This document shows positions 1-11,383 of a stretch of DNA of 64,000 bases, in pieces. The translations under genes and the position numbers were made by a program. The notes under the pieces are model-generated. The model was given only the letters and a program-made list of their open reading frames with translations. It had not been told where the DNA came from and did not search any database. The stretch is from contig JABAKD010000026.1 in assembly GCA_012845835.1 (NCBI GenBank), forward strand, positions 11,222,334-11,286,333. The letters are read 5' to 3'. Numbering within the stretch: the stretch's first letter is position 1; the number at the start of each line of letters is the position of its first letter. The DNA comes from Undaria pinnatifida. Its lineage: Eukaryota > Sar > Phaeophyceae > Laminariales > Alariaceae.

Positions 1-1294
1 ACGGCAATGCGCGGCAGTTTAAAGATATTCGGCGGTATATGGGAATTCAGCTCTGGACGGATGCCGACGACAATTTATTGTTGGAGTCTAGATAGAGTTA
101 TGCACATCTGGGTTAACGTCATAGACTAAGCATGAACTGACAAATACCGTAGGGCAGCAGCAAAAGTGTGTCATAGATAGCCTGTCGTACTGGAGCCTGT
201 CTTGTGACCACGCGTTAAACCATCGCGCCCATACAACGCAGTCCACAACAGCTATGATACGTCAGTCCAATATATACAATCGCGCGCAATATGACGCCCC
301 AGTAACCCCCCCCCCTCTGCCCGAGTGCCTATCGACCGCTGCTGCAATATATAATAACCAAGGATCCTCGCATGAGGAGCTCTATATACCTGACCCAACC
401 ATTCCAGCTAGGTATACACGGGATATGTACTTGTACCCCAATCAATCCCATTGATTGGTTATTTCTCGCGCAGGGTATAGCAATAGCAGACAGGATTGTC
501 CGATGCAAACGATAAAGGGTGGTGCCCCATTGAGCCCAACCGGGCATGAACAATAAAGCATGAGTAGGGAAGGATCGGATTTATTCATGTGTTTTTTATT
601 ATTTTAAACGGGATAGGGATACCAGAGGTAGCCGAAGTAACGGTTTCTCCGTAGGTGCAGCCACCGGCAAGTAACGGTTTATGGTAGAGATAACTAGGCA
701 TGCATATATCAAGCTCGGGGGGGTTAGGGCTTGGGGTCAGACAGGCGCAAAAACAGGCACTCTTCGTCCCTTACACTTGGGAAAAGACCTCGCGAATTGA
801 TAGGTTAGCAAGATCAAGGCGAGCAACAAACGAGTTGGGTTTCTTGCCGGGAACGGCAGCAAAAAGATGTTGTTACTGGGTCCGGCAACAAAGGCACAAG
901 TCTGTGCCTCTCCCTTCGTTCCTCTTGCTACTACTACTTTCTGCTGACGCTGTGAAAGGATCCTGATATATGGTGGCATTTTAGTTTATCTCGATCTCCG
1001 TATCATACAGCTGCTGCTGCTGCTGCTGCACATGAAGCCCACAGTAAGCTACATGCGGCCAGGCGAAAACAAATTATCACATTGTATGGTGATGAGAAAT
1101 GAGTCGCGTGATAGGTCGTGCGTGGTGCGTGCTGTGTGTTCCCTTCATACGGCGGGGGGAAACGAATCACCACGATTAGTTTTGATCAAATTCCTCTTTG
1201 GTCGATCTCACAGCTGAATTGAATCTTTTTATTATTTAAAAAATAATGCGGATGAAAAATAGTCTTGAGATATTTTTTTGCATGGCAACTGCAA

Positions 1295-2258
1295 GGCGGT
1301 GTCATTTCGCGTGAAGTCCGAACATCCCCCCTTGTTTATTCGCCAGAGTGTGCGGCTTTGAACACCTAGACCACTTCCCACGGACTTCAGCCGGGGCTGC
1401 ACAGCACACAGCTCGCCGTAGATGCAACGTTCAACCCAGCTACAGCAGGCCGCTTGGTGTGTTGCGAATCACAAACCGGCAGTAATAAGCCTAGTCTATG
1501 TGTACAACACCAGCAACGTTGGCGGTGGTCGAGGCATCCCGCTCTCGTGCTTGGACGGCGTGTCTCTTAGAGACACCCCTCTCTCGTGCTCCCGTGCTTG
1601 AGCGGCGCGTCTCCCTAAACTATTCTAATAAGGAAACCTCATTTCCTCCGATAATGGTGCACACATCGAGCTTGCACCGAGCAAGCACAAACAGCATGAT
1701 AATGGGCAGCGCAAGAAGAGCAGCGCGTGGCAAACGTTTCAAAACCAAACAAAACGGTCCGTCAATTGTAGTAAAAACCACCACAACAGACCACGGCGAG
1801 ATGTGGAGCCCCCAAGAAAAGACAAGGTGGCAAAGTGCATATTTTGATGCAAGTTTCGTGGTATTTTCCAGCACACAAAAAATGAATATTGACTCTCGTG
1901 CGAATGAATGCCTACATTTTCGGACATTGAGAAATGAACCGGGTCGAGGGCCAGTCTTGCCGAGCTGCTGTACTGGCTGCCAGGCTGAGGCGCACCGAAG
2001 GCGGTGGATGCGCGCGAGTTATCTATTTGAAACAAGTCTGGAGTACAGCTTTAGACTGGACTAGGTACTGGAGTACGAATCACTCGTCAGTTTTGGCCGC
2101 TTGTCCATCGCAACGTCGTGCGAGGGCAGCATGCAGAGATGCAGAGCTTCCTCAAAGTTTCTACGACTGGTTTTGCTTGAGCCGCGAGGCGGTGTCAACT
2201 CGTGTGAAGTCGGAACGTCTCCCCGTAGTTGGTTATTCGCCTGAGCTGGCGGCTTTGC
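1295..2258. repeat. pair of ~70 bp direct repeats, 890 bp apart
   Basis: Bases 1295-1361 and 2188-2258 share GGCGGTGTCA, CGTGTGAAGTC-like and TTATTCGCC blocks in the same order and orientation, with roughly 20-25 percent divergence. The interval has no recognised gene. The pair may be the ends of an old element or a simple local duplication; I cannot decide between these. Confidence 0.5.
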
Positions 2259-2629
2259 AGGCCCAGAGCACGCCTCACAGACGTCGACGTGGGCCCACGC
2301 TTGAACTGTGGTGTGCACTCTGGTCCCCTGCGTGCCCCGCGGCCGCAGAGATATGCATTATTGTGTTTTTTCAACCATTTCACTTCAGTAACGTCACTGT
2401 GTGTGTGTTCTTCACATTAAACCGTTCTTCTACTCGTCGACATCCAGCACACCCAGTGTCCGTACTGATTCTTCACCTTAGAAAGATCAGCTCTGTGGTC
2501 ACAAGCTACGACACAGAGATAATGCACCGTAATGCATTCGACAACGCAATGTCATGCCCTAGTACTGGGTACGACAGGCACAACATACATACGTCAGCAA
2601 CAGAAATACATTGGAAGAGAGAATACGAA

Positions 2630-2820
2630 ATAAACAAAAACAAAAACAAAAACAAAAACAAAATAATAATAAGAAAACAAATAAAAAACAAAGATAAAAA
2701 TAAAACAAAAATGAAACAAACAAAATGAAGGGGAAATCGAGGAAACAACCCAACCGGAAAGGAGAGCCAAAGCTCGGAAAAGAAACATAATAAAATAAAA
2801 TAAAATAAAGTAAAGTAAAA
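2630..2820. repeat. AAAAC / ATAAA low-complexity tract
   Basis: The + strand is almost entirely A with periodic C or T (repeats of AAAAC, then of ATAAA). The frames read through it on either strand are low-complexity artefacts. Confidence 0.85.
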
Positions 2821-3373
2821 CCAAAATAAGATACTCCGAACACGAGCCAAAAACCTGGACACGCAAGGAGGGAACAAAGGGGAAAAGAATGCCCCAGAAA
2901 AAGAAGAAAAGTGCTACGTACCTACTAGTCGGCCTGGTACCTTGCTACCCTGTCTGCCATCTCCTTCCTGCCTTCGTCCACCGCGGTCTCCCTTCTATTC
3001 CTCCTGTTGCCCCCCCTGCCCCCACTCCCTTGGACGGCTTTCCTTCTACTCCTCCTGTTTCCCCCCCACCCCCCTTTGTGTTCTTCTCATTAAACCAAAA
3101 TCACTAGGGGGCACTGATCGGTACATCTACACTCATCGGTATATTTCGTACGGGCTAGGGTTAGGGTTACTGTTGTAGTAGGACATCCCGCGGCCGAGAG
3201 CACGAGACAAAAAACCTTTTGCCGGAAGAGAAAGAAATGCCGAAATACGAAATGGGTCGATTGTTATATAGTCTATATAGTAATATGTACCTGGTACTAC
3301 AAACAGCATCACCTGGCAGCCACACCTGACATCAGGATCGATAGTAGTAGTGTACTTTTTTCTTTTTCTTTTT

Positions 3374-3487
3374 TTATCCTCCGGCGGATGGGGAAAAATA
3401 AAGCTTAAGCTCACCACACACTTCCACGCATTTTCATACGCGTCGTGTGTCGATTTAACTCAGTTGCTTTCGCATCCCAACGCGATA
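3374..3487 (+). repeat. dispersed repeat copy with empty TTAA site
   Basis: This roughly 115-bp sequence is a diverged copy of 56805-57008. Shared blocks are TATCCTCCGGCGGATGGGG, AAAGCTTAAGCTCAC and a later GATTTAACTC word. At 3405-3408 it has a single TTAA, exactly where the 56.8-kb copy carries an 82-bp insertion between two TTAA copies. It therefore represents the pre-insertion allele of that repeat family. Confidence 0.8.
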
Positions 3488-4014
3488 GTGTACTATTAAT
3501 AGTTAATAGTACTGCAAACAGTGTAAATAGTACTACTAGTCTAGACTACAAGTACACACAGAGACATGGATAAATTCAACCATGTTCCGAAACACGTTTC
3601 TACACTGACACGCTATGATATACTTCGAAGTACATGATGACAATGATTCCAAAGCCGAACTACTACCACTTTCTGCTGTACTATTTTTACTACTACTGTT
3701 ACCAGCCTGGTCGTGCGATAAAAAAAGGAAGAGCACTACAGTAGACTAGACCTAGACTACGTAGTCTATGGTACGTAAAAGGAGAGGCCACCCCGTAACA
3801 CGCGTTGTACAGGGTACATAAAGGAATTATTGCAAGGTACGTCGTACAACAATGTAGCACGTAGTCAATGTAGTAGAATGAACCAGGAACAATTAATGCA
3901 TGGTTTCTACGCTGACGCGCATCGATTAATGAAAATGATTCCAAAGCTGAACTAGGCGCAAGACGGCGTGGTAGGTGTACCGCAACAACACGATCATCGA
4001 CGGCGGGATCCACG

Positions 4015-4240
4015 CGCCAGGGTGTCTCTGTGGCACGCACAATCTGCTGCCACAGCTGTTGTTTAGGCTCGGGGAGGGCTTGCTGCTGGCGGTCGGCCGG
4101 GAAAAAAATGCAAAGTGGGCCGGGGTGTGTCTCTGGGGCGCGCACACTCTGCAGCCACTGCTGTTGCTGTGTATAGACTGCCTCTGGAGGGGGTTGCTGC
4201 TGGCGGTGCGGTCAGCCGACAAAAAATATACAGACTGGGC
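4015..4240. repeat. two-copy tandem duplication, period ~105 bp
   Basis: Two diverged units start near 4022 and 4127. Each begins GTGTCTCTG and continues with a GGC.CGCACA..CTGC block, a TGTTG word and TTGCTGCTGGCGGT, ending in an A-rich stretch followed by GGGC(C/G)GGG. No gene is recognised in either unit. Confidence 0.75.
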
Positions 4241-4761
4241 GGGGCCGACCGCTCTATCGTCGGTCCACCCTCGCGGTGACAGATCGCAGGATCCGATGTA
4301 CCCAACTAGCCATAGTGCAGCGCGGGTGTATCGCCACAGGTGCATGGTGTTGCGCGCTGCTGAGCTGCAGAGACGATTTTCGCTGCTCCTCCTGTTAACG
4401 GGCTGTGAGAGCTCTCGCCGCAGCAGTGAACGGTGGGCGGCGAGACTAATGACCAATCACGGCCAAAGTGCAAGTCATACTGCCAGTCAAGTCTCAAACT
4501 CGAATTTGAAATTTGATGGATCCTTTTGACATGGCATGCCGCACATAATTTTCAAAAGAAAAAACCAGGCGTTTTCCCTGTCCTCTGGCCCAGTTATTAT
4601 TGGTTATTATGTGCCCTCGGTTGTGTTTTATGAAACGGAAGTGAAACCGTCACCACAGTAATAAACATGCTACCGCGGGTTTTATAAACTCTAACATGGC
4701 GTAGTGAGCGCAAGCTTGGAAAGGCTTTGTTTGTACCCGTGACAAACAGAGTGAGACAGCC

Positions 4762-4986
4762 ATGGGGAGACCAACACTCGCCGCGATCGGTACATTGACC
4801 ATCGCAGCGGGAGCATCGGGATTTTTAAGTCCCTCGTCGACGCTGAAGCTGGCGACAAAGCACACCCATCGAGCATCATGTTTTGGCAGTTCCGCCAATC
4901 ATGATCTTTCAATGACGAGCGAAGCTAGCAGCACCGGGCAGCTCGCGGGGCAGGCGAGGCAACTGACTCGCCAGGGGTGGCTGCAG
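4762..4986 (+). CDS. first exon of a plastid-targeted protein (body not found)
   Basis: An ATG at 4762 opens 75 codons ending at a plausible phase-0 donor (CTGCAG|GTGGGG). The N-terminus MGRPTLAAIGTLTIAAGASG is a short hydrophobic signal peptide followed by the junction ASG|F. After it comes a Ser/Thr/Lys/His/Arg-rich stretch poor in acidic residues. This is the bipartite presequence with a Phe at +1 known for nucleus-encoded plastid proteins of heterokonts (the ASAFAP-type motif). The mature part is not encoded here. The frame stays open into 5220 but becomes low-complexity, so an intron is more likely. I could not identify the downstream exons, and no product is proposed. The exon may belong to a long-intron gene or be a stranded fragment. 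Confidence 0.5.
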
Positions 4987-5382
4987 GTGGGGGTGCGAAG
5001 AGGAGGGTATGGGCAATGGCTTCGCTTGATGGTTATCGTGGTAGTTGCTGTGCTGCTTTCGTCTGGAGCACCAGAAAGAACATGCTACTCGTTGTGGCGT
5101 AGCAGTTTGTATGGCATTTCAAGGGCTCCGCTCCGCGGGCGGCAGTCGCCCACCTCGCTCGCGTACGGAAGAATGCAACCAACACATACACAGCGCCAAG
5201 AGCTGCTTGTGCAGAGCTAATTGCCCTGTGCTGTGCTGTGTGCTGTGTGCTTGTTGGCGGTGTCATGTTCTGATCTGCAGTACGGGTGTAATTTGCGTGG
5301 GGGGGAAAACATGGGGACCGAGAGAGATCGATTTAAAAAAAGCAGCTGTTAATAGACGAGTACACAACACGTAAATACCGAT

Positions 5383-5402
5383 ACCTGGTACCAGGTACCT
5401 GG
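5383..5402. repeat. overlapping palindromes of the TACCTGGTAC word
   Basis: TACCTGGTACCAGGTACCTG is a near-perfect palindrome built from the ten-base word TACCTGGTAC. The same word or its complement recurs in scattered places in the window (see findings). No function can be read from it. Confidence 0.6.
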
Positions 5403-5639
5403 GGCTTCGCTTCGTTTGTTTTTTTTTTTCTCACACTTCTACTTTTCGTCTTCTGAACAAGCCGTGGTCACAGGTGTCGTCCCTTCTCCCTCCCGGTTCT
5501 TGCCTTCAACTTTTATCGCGCATAGGGTTCAGCAATCCAACTGCTCGTCGATTTTCATCGAGTGTTGCTAACTCACGCTCTCGCGCTTTCCGCAAGTCAA
5601 TTTGTGCACCAGAAAAAGTTCCAACGAATTTATACGAGT

Positions 5640-5728
5640 ATGCACTCGGCGGGGCTCGAACTCACGAAACTGACCTATACCAGGCTCGAGGATAACCTGA
5701 TACGCCACCGGGGCGACCGGTCATACCT
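5640..5728 (-). repeat. tRNA-like (SINE-type) sequence, not a functional tRNA
   Basis: On the minus strand an A-box-like TGGCGTATCAGG is followed after about 45 bases by a B-box-like GAGTTCGAGCC. The flanking T-arm and acceptor arms do not pair as a real tRNA requires. I read it as a tRNA-derived repeat head or tRNA relic. Fold scoring with a tRNA model would settle it. Confidence 0.35.
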
Positions 5729-6001
5729 GATACTGACGTATGCTCGAAAGAAAGCACAGCGTAGCACGACACAGCACCGCAGCGCAGGGTAAGCACGGCA
5801 CGGCACTGCACCGCACCGCACCGAACGGCGCTGCGCTGCGCTGCTGAGCTATATATAGCTGGGCTGATCTGAGCTGGGCGTGCATTGTGATTAAACAACG
5901 TTATACCTTGTACGTACAAACCTGGTGTAGCAGTACCGGTACGTGGTGTAATGAATTTTGAATAAAAGAAATCAAATATTGTGGCATGCGAATATAATAC
6001 A

Positions 6002-6130
6002 GTAGCGGCTACGGTTTAAGAGGACTTTTTTTTGAGAGAAAGTACGGATTTAAGAGAGAGGAATTGGCTTGTACCAATCAAAATCGATTGAATAGAGAAT
6101 TACTATTGCTTCCGAGATTTTCTCTTGAAT
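6002..6130 (+). mobile_element. MITE of the CAGT...ACTG family (copy 1)
   Basis: The copy starts TA|CAGTAGCGGCTACGG then TTTAAGAG. This is the exact inverse of the right end of the copy at 8121-8274, so the two share a terminus. The internal words CGGATTTAAGAGAGA and AATTGGCTTGTACC are also common to both. The TA flank and CAGT/ACTG ends fit a Tc1/mariner-like non-autonomous element. The right end is not clear; it probably decays near 6130. Confidence 0.6.
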
Positions 6131-6982
6131 CGAACAATTTGGAAACCACGTGGACACACACATCACACACACAGATTGTGTTCAGGCTGACAGGTCGCGA
6201 GGGTAGCGTTAGTTTCTTGGGTTTGTGTTATTTGTAGGGCGAGTGATGCCTTGATAATGTGAAGTTATTTTTTTTCGTTGACTCGTGTTTTGTCGGGGGT
6301 TTAAATCGATGGGATGAGAGGTTGAGGGTGTTGTGTTGAGGGTACGGTGGGAGAAAGGGGTGCAGTATGTAAACGGGTGCGTCTTTCTTGAGTGCTGGTG
6401 CATTCGTAGCCTCGTGTTGTCCTTCTAGAAGAGGTGCGAGCATGAAACACACCTATTAAACAACAAAACCACTACTGTTAGGTCTGGGACTGGAAGTCGA
6501 TTTGACCCAAAAAAATGGCAGATCTATTCGGCGAAAACCACCAAAAGATCCGAAAAAATGTCTCGGAGAAAAAAATTGCAAACACTGTTTTTACTTGGTT
6601 TTAGACTGAAATAATGTTTGACAGGGTATCACGAAATACGCAACACAGGAGGCGAGTTGGATCCTGAAATTCAACAGACACGTGTAATCAGTGTAAACGG
6701 AGGGAAATACGGATTATTCTGAATTTTCCGTTGTATTTTGAAGTCTAATCGGACGGAAATGTGCGGGAAAACTCGTGTTTTCTGCTTATATTCGTCTCTT
6801 GCTCAATGGGGTCGAACTAATGCAACTGGGTATTGGTAAAATACCCGTATTTCCCTCCGCCGAGACTTGGAGGAGACAGCAAAGCAATCCGCTCTTAAAT
6901 CGAGTAAATAGCCGGCGAGAAATTCGAAAACAAAGTTGGCCCCATTGGGTCATTCTGGCAGAGTAATCGTGCAAAATTAGCC

Positions 6983-7547
6983 ATGGGCAACTCGAAAAAA
7001 CCTGAAGGCACGGGACCGAAAGGAAAAAAAAAGTTTGCAAAGGTCAAGGAGGCTTATCGGGCGCGTACCGGGACCACGACGGCAGACGCGGGCGTGGCTG
7101 CACGCCGGGCGCTTGCCATCCAGCGCGGCGGTGTCGAGGCGGCCGAGGGCATCCGTGACCGGGTCGTGAAGAAGCGCGACGAGAGCCGGGTCGAGGCCGC
7201 TGAGGCAAAGTCTTTGCTGCAAGATGTCTCTCAACAGTTGTCCGAGGAGGAAGGCAAACTCAACCTGGAGCAGGGACCTCCGACACGAGTCAGATGCAGC
7301 CTTGGCCCAAACCCGAGTCGAGCTAAACGCACAGCAGCAACTTTCCCGCGAGCTAGAGGTGAAGCGTGCTGCATCGGAGGCACGCGAGATAGAGTTGGGA
7401 AAGACGCTGGAGCTTCGCAAAAAAGGAAAAACTACGGCACTGCTGCTGCATAATATCACCATCTTGGAGGAATTCAGATGCATAGGAGGTCTGCTGTCGG
7501 CCATCTTGCCGGAGGGTCCCCCAGAATATGTGTTCCGCCTACGCTAG
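6983..7547 (+). CDS. unrecognised charged coiled-coil reading frame, not intact
   Basis: An ATG at 6983 opens a frame of 156 codons. Its first part is Lys/Gly/Pro-rich (MGNSKKPEGTGPKGKKKF) and its middle is rich in Ala, Glu, Arg, Lys and Val with heptad-like spacing (EAAEAKSLLQDVSQQLSEEE). Heptad-like character continues in a different frame over about 7275-7470, so the region is either spliced or decayed. No domain is recognised. It could be an orphan host gene or an accessory frame of a mobile element. A (CAG)n tract follows at 7590-7650. Confidence 0.35.
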
Positions 7548-7587
7548 CTGTCCCTTGAGTACGCTGCTACACGCGGGGGGTAGAGCA

Positions 7588-7613
7588 GCACCTCGGGCAG
7601 CAGCAGCAGCAGC

Positions 7614-7647
<34 letters not shown>

Positions 7648-7650
7648 TAT
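7588..7650. repeat. (CAG)n microsatellite
   Basis: Nearly uninterrupted CAG/AGC triplets. Reading frames across it are homopolymeric Ser, Ala or Gln/Cys and are artefacts of the repeat. Confidence 0.9.
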
Positions 7651-8120
7651 TTTTTCTACACACGCTCCCAACTTTTTTTGCCGCAGAACAGCAGCAAGCG
7701 GCACAGGCTTTGTTTTCACGAATAATTTTTTGTAGGTGATGTGGGGCCTTTCCCCCCATCGCTGATTGGTTGATTTCCTAAAGAGTTTTTTTCCCAGAGA
7801 ACGACCATGGGACATTTTTTTTCCAAATTCTACGTCTAAAATTTTGCCAGTCCCAGGCCTAACTGTATCGACTTTGCGTGTCCACGTGCAAAATGTGCAT
7901 CGCATGACACGACGATGGTTTATTTTCCAAGCGCAGATCCACCAAAAGCGCACCACGTACTTGGGTCCACGTGCTCGCCAACCAAGAGAATGAGCGGTGC
8001 TTGGAGGTAGCCCGACGTTGTAACGCTTGCTGCATTACGCGACATTGAATGATACACTCTCTACGACCTCCTACGCCATATAGTTCGGACAAGAACGTCT
8101 CTCTCTGGCGCGCTTTCGAT

Positions 8121-8274
8121 TTGGCTACGGTATGAGAGAATATTCTCTTAAATTCGTATGTCATTTTAGGAGAATATTTTCTTTTACCGTAGCCGAGACG
8201 GTATAAGAGAAAGCCGGATTTAAGAGAGACAAATTGGCTTGTACCGACCCTCTCTTAAACCGTAGCCGCTACTG
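8121..8274. mobile_element. MITE of the CAGT...ACTG family (copy 2)
   Basis: The left end carries GGCTACGGTATGAGAG and the right end CTCTTAAACCGTAGCCGCTACTG, followed by TA. The ends are inverted copies of each other over roughly 15-20 bases. The internal sequence matches the copy at 6002. The TA directly after ACTG fits a mariner-type target site. Confidence 0.65.
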
Positions 8275-8276
8275 TA

Positions 8277-8630
8277 CAGGGCTTTTCACGGGTCATGACC
8301 CGACCCGCGGGTCGGGTTGGGTCGGGCCATTGTGTTTTTAAATCTCACGGGTCGGGTCGAGTCGGGTCGAGAAGTTTAAAATCTCGCGGGTCGGGTCAGG
8401 TCGGGTCAAGGAGTTTTAGAATCTCGCGGGTAGGGTAGGGTCGGGTCGGAACGACTCGAAATTCTCGCGGGTCGGGTCGGGTCGGTTCGGGTGAAGACAT
8501 CTCGAAATTCTCGCGGGTTGGGGTGGGTCGTGACCCGCGAAATACGGGTCACTCGCGGGTCAAGCCACCATCACCCGCGGGTTGTTTCGGCTGACCCGTG
8601 GGTCGAACCCGCGGAGCTGGCCTGCGGGTT
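8277..8630. mobile_element. hAT-like element with GGGTCGGGTC minisatellite core (copy 1)
   Basis: It begins CAGGGCTTTTCACGGGTC, the inverse of the end of the related element near 20495 (CCCGTGAAAAGCCCTG). The body is about six units of 50-55 bp, each with TCGCGGGTCGGGTC followed by an A/T-rich TTTTAAAATC-like word. A CAGGG terminus and a subterminal array of short repeats is the pattern of non-autonomous hAT elements. It starts two bases after the end of the neighbouring MITE. Confidence 0.6.
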
Positions 8631-9198
8631 CGCCTTTTTCAAACTTACAGCTGCCTGCCGGAGGGTCCTTGTCGTGCAGGCGCCTCGAGGCGGCTCCGAC
8701 CCGCGGATCCGAAAATGATACAAAACTTTCCGCTTCCTGCATGAAAGCCTCTCCCGTCCCGATACTCCGATCGTATGTTATCACATAGCGTCCAGAAACG
8801 TCAACCAAACAGGAAAGTTCTCGTACCAGGCATAAAAGTATTGCTACGCGAATCCCCGTGTCGGATGAAGCCGCAAGAATTACTGGGGAACTAACTGTCC
8901 CTCCTCCCCACGGCGGCAGGGCCAGATGGAGAAGTAGATGAACTTCACAGTTTAAATCATGATGTGCATATATGTTTAGTTGACGTCAGGCGTAGATTAC
9001 GACACCCTTGTCACCGCTTGAGCACCTGACACTCTTGCCGTGGGGGGTGGAGGGCCGTTTTAACTTAGTGTAATATTGGTAGTAGTATACGTCTGACGAA
9101 AAATAAGCGAAGTTAGCGCCCGTATATATATAACTAACTTGGAAAAAAAAAAAAAAAAAACGCCAGCTGTGAGTATGAACTATATATTATGAAGAATG

Positions 9199-9352
9199 AA
9201 AATATACTCCAGCTGTGAGATGGGAGATTTTGTCGAAACTCATCTTTGCAAGCTGTGTGTGATACTCCGATCGCGCGTATCACGGGTTGTGTGTCCTCAT
9301 TAAGGATATAGGTCGGCGACTCCCCTTGTAACTACAGTGTAGCTACTATATA
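9199..9352 (-). repeat. MSFDEIF-family inverted repeat, reverse copy
   Basis: On the minus strand this reads as a GCTACACTGTAG palindrome, AAGGGGAGTCGCCGACC, then TCCTTAATGAGGA (a short hairpin), CACACAGCTTGCAAAG, ATGAGTTTCGAC and CTCACAGCTGGAGTATATTTT. It is one of about a dozen family members in the window. The ATG opens the short conserved peptide typical of the family, slightly diverged here. Confidence 0.85.
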
Positions 9353-10270
9353 TATGGAAAAGAAATCGTAAACCAACGTATGTGTAGATATGTGGGTTTC
9401 GTACATGTTATTGTTTTTGGTCTACGTCGCGGTACTGTTCATGATTGACACATGTCAAATATGAAGGAATAACGAAAGCCCCAAGACGTAATATTGCGAT
9501 AGCCCCAATCCTGTCGTCGAAAGAAGGGGCAAGTTCGAAGTCGAGACTGGGATGCCCTGTTTAGAAAAATATCTGGAATTAGTACGAAGACAAAGAGACG
9601 TAGTTTGTATAACGAAGGCGCTCGATAGTGTTCAAAATGGTTTTCGACGACTTTTTTTATGTATGTCTCATGTGTCTTTTTTCATTGAATGCATGATGTT
9701 TTCTCTTAAATCTCTCGCTCTGTCCGTTGCAATTGTAACCGAGAAACGGGGGTAGACAGCAGTATGTCTCCCGCCACACCCATGACGGTGCGTGTTATCG
9801 GTTGCGTGGACACAGCATTGGTAATGTCAGAAATAAACAAAGCACGTGTACAAATGAAACGAAAGAGGAAGCAGCAGACCATTGAACATATGCCACGGTA
9901 CGACCGGTCTTAAATTACAAGAAATGTTCCCGGCGTTTACACATCCCCTCTGATGATACGCCGTGTATGCTGCACCCATTAAACGCGCGCGGTAATATGG
10001 CACATAAACTTTTTATTGTAAATCAACCAACTCAGGAAGTAAAAAGGGGGTAATCGACGTTGACGACAGCCTTAGCACAGAGGTTGGAGGGGCACATCCT
10101 TTCCTTGTTAGTCAAGACTACAATGTTCGCGGAATTGCGAACTCTAGGCATCACGAGAAGGTTTAAGCCTTGCTTAGAGCAGGCTTTTCTTGTAGACGGG
10201 GGCTCGTACTGTACTCAAGCGATATTAACTCCGCTGGAGCAGCGAAAGTTATGCCACAATACTTCCTACC
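9353..10270. other. no gene seen
   Basis: A+T-richer sequence with only short unremarkable frames. A frame of 67 codons at 9552-9755 has no recognisable family signature. Confidence 0.5.
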
Positions 10271-10280
10271 AAATATGCCA

Positions 10281-10525
10281 TGAGACGGTCAGTCATTGGA
10301 ACACGTCCAGCGGTCAGTCAAGGGTGTCAAACCGATCGTTCCACACTAAAACCTAGCAGTTTGGCGCCAGCCAAGGTAAATGGTTGGAAAATTGCCGTCG
10401 GTCAAGGGAAAACGTCCAGTGGTGAACGGGTGTCAAACCGATCGTTCCTCACTAGAACCTACCTGGTAGTAGTTCGCGTCAGTCAAGGTAAACTATTGGA
10501 ATATTGCCGTCGGTCGAGGGATCAA
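10281..10525. repeat. two-copy tandem duplication, period ~109 bp
   Basis: Units start near 10302 and 10411. Both contain ACGTCCAG.GGT, then GGGTGTCAAACCGATCGTTCC, CACTA.AACCTA, and GTCAAGGTAAA..TTGGAA.ATTGCCGTCGGTC. Divergence is modest, so the duplication looks fairly recent. Confidence 0.75.
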
Positions 10526-10609
10526 AGTGCTGTCCCCAGACATTATTCTTCCTAGCAGTGTCTCCCTGAATATGTATGCACAGTTCGAGATGGGATAAAA
10601 CATGCAGCA

Positions 10610-11130
10610 CGTGAACTTCCATATGGTGGCGCGCATTCACATCCAACCTCTGAGTGAGGTGCAAAGCCACCCACCCGAGTAGCCTCAAGACGGGCAGCAC
10701 AACAGCCTACGGTAGTACGGGTCTCCCGGTGGGAATTCGGGGTAGGGTTGGCTCCACGTGTGTTACAGCATGCTTGGCATGATGGCAAGAAGAAGTGTCA
10801 TGTAGCAGTACACGTGATGTTTGTCGCTTTCTGCGTCTTGTGTGCAGTACGTGCAAGATAGCTTTCGGCGATCTTCGAGGAGAAGAGTACGCAATCGAGT
10901 GCATGGTGTGAAGTGGAATAGACGACGTAGGGAAAACATGGTGAGGGGGGGATGTGTGTCCTACAGAACTTCCAATATGGTGGCGCGCATTCACATCCAA
11001 CCTCTTGGGTGAGGTTCAGAGCCACCTGCCCGAGTAGCCTCAAGGCGGGCAGCACAACAGCATACCGTAGTACCGGTCTCTCGGTGGGAATTCGCGTTGG
11101 GCGTTGCTTCAACGTGTACCAGGGTATTGA
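10610..11130. repeat. two ~155-bp direct repeats, 357 bp apart
   Basis: Bases about 10610-10765 and 10967-11125 match closely: GAACTTCCATATGGTGGCGC, CATTCACATCCAACCTCT, GAGTAGCCTCAAG.CGGGCAG, and GTGGGAATTCG. Both are followed by a diverged ACATGCTTGGC / GCATGCTTGGC word, so the original unit may have been the full 357 bp. No gene is recognised. Confidence 0.8.
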
Positions 11131-11383
11131 CCAAAAATATAAACGCTTGCGTGACAACATGCTTGGCCTGTACTTCATGAAGCGAGAATAGGGTAATGAC
11201 AAGTCTGTCAACTACGAATACTCGCGGCAACTGTAGGCCTACATCTGTAGCGCAGTGCAGTTTCAAGTTCAGTTTCCTACGAAAAGAACCCTCTTCACGG
11301 TACCATCACCGACCGTAACCAATTGTTGGTTTATGTAGATAGACAAGCTCTGTGGTCATTTACCCATCAGAACAAAAATAACC

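Larger units (their letters stand above)
1..4700. other. gene-poor region, no recognised gene
   Basis: I see no protein I can name here. Open frames of up to 264 codons (1498-2064, 1934-2728) show no family motif and overlap repeats. The stretch holds a short CTG microsatellite (about 1011-1031), a direct repeat of about 70 bp (1295-1361 and 2188-2258), an A-rich AAAAC/ATAAA tract (2630-2820), a copy of a dispersed repeat (3374-3487), and a direct repeat of about 55 bp around the words ATTCCAAAGC and GAACTA (about 3590-3665 and 3900-3955). Confidence 0.5.

Noticed and set aside
1498-2728. Frames of 188 and 264 codons on the + strand
   Set aside because: No family motif, they overlap each other and a direct repeat, and the second ends in the AAAAC tract.
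4063-4529. Overlapping frames on both strands around 4.0-4.5 kb
   Set aside because: They follow the 105-bp tandem duplication and CTG-rich words; no family signal on either strand.
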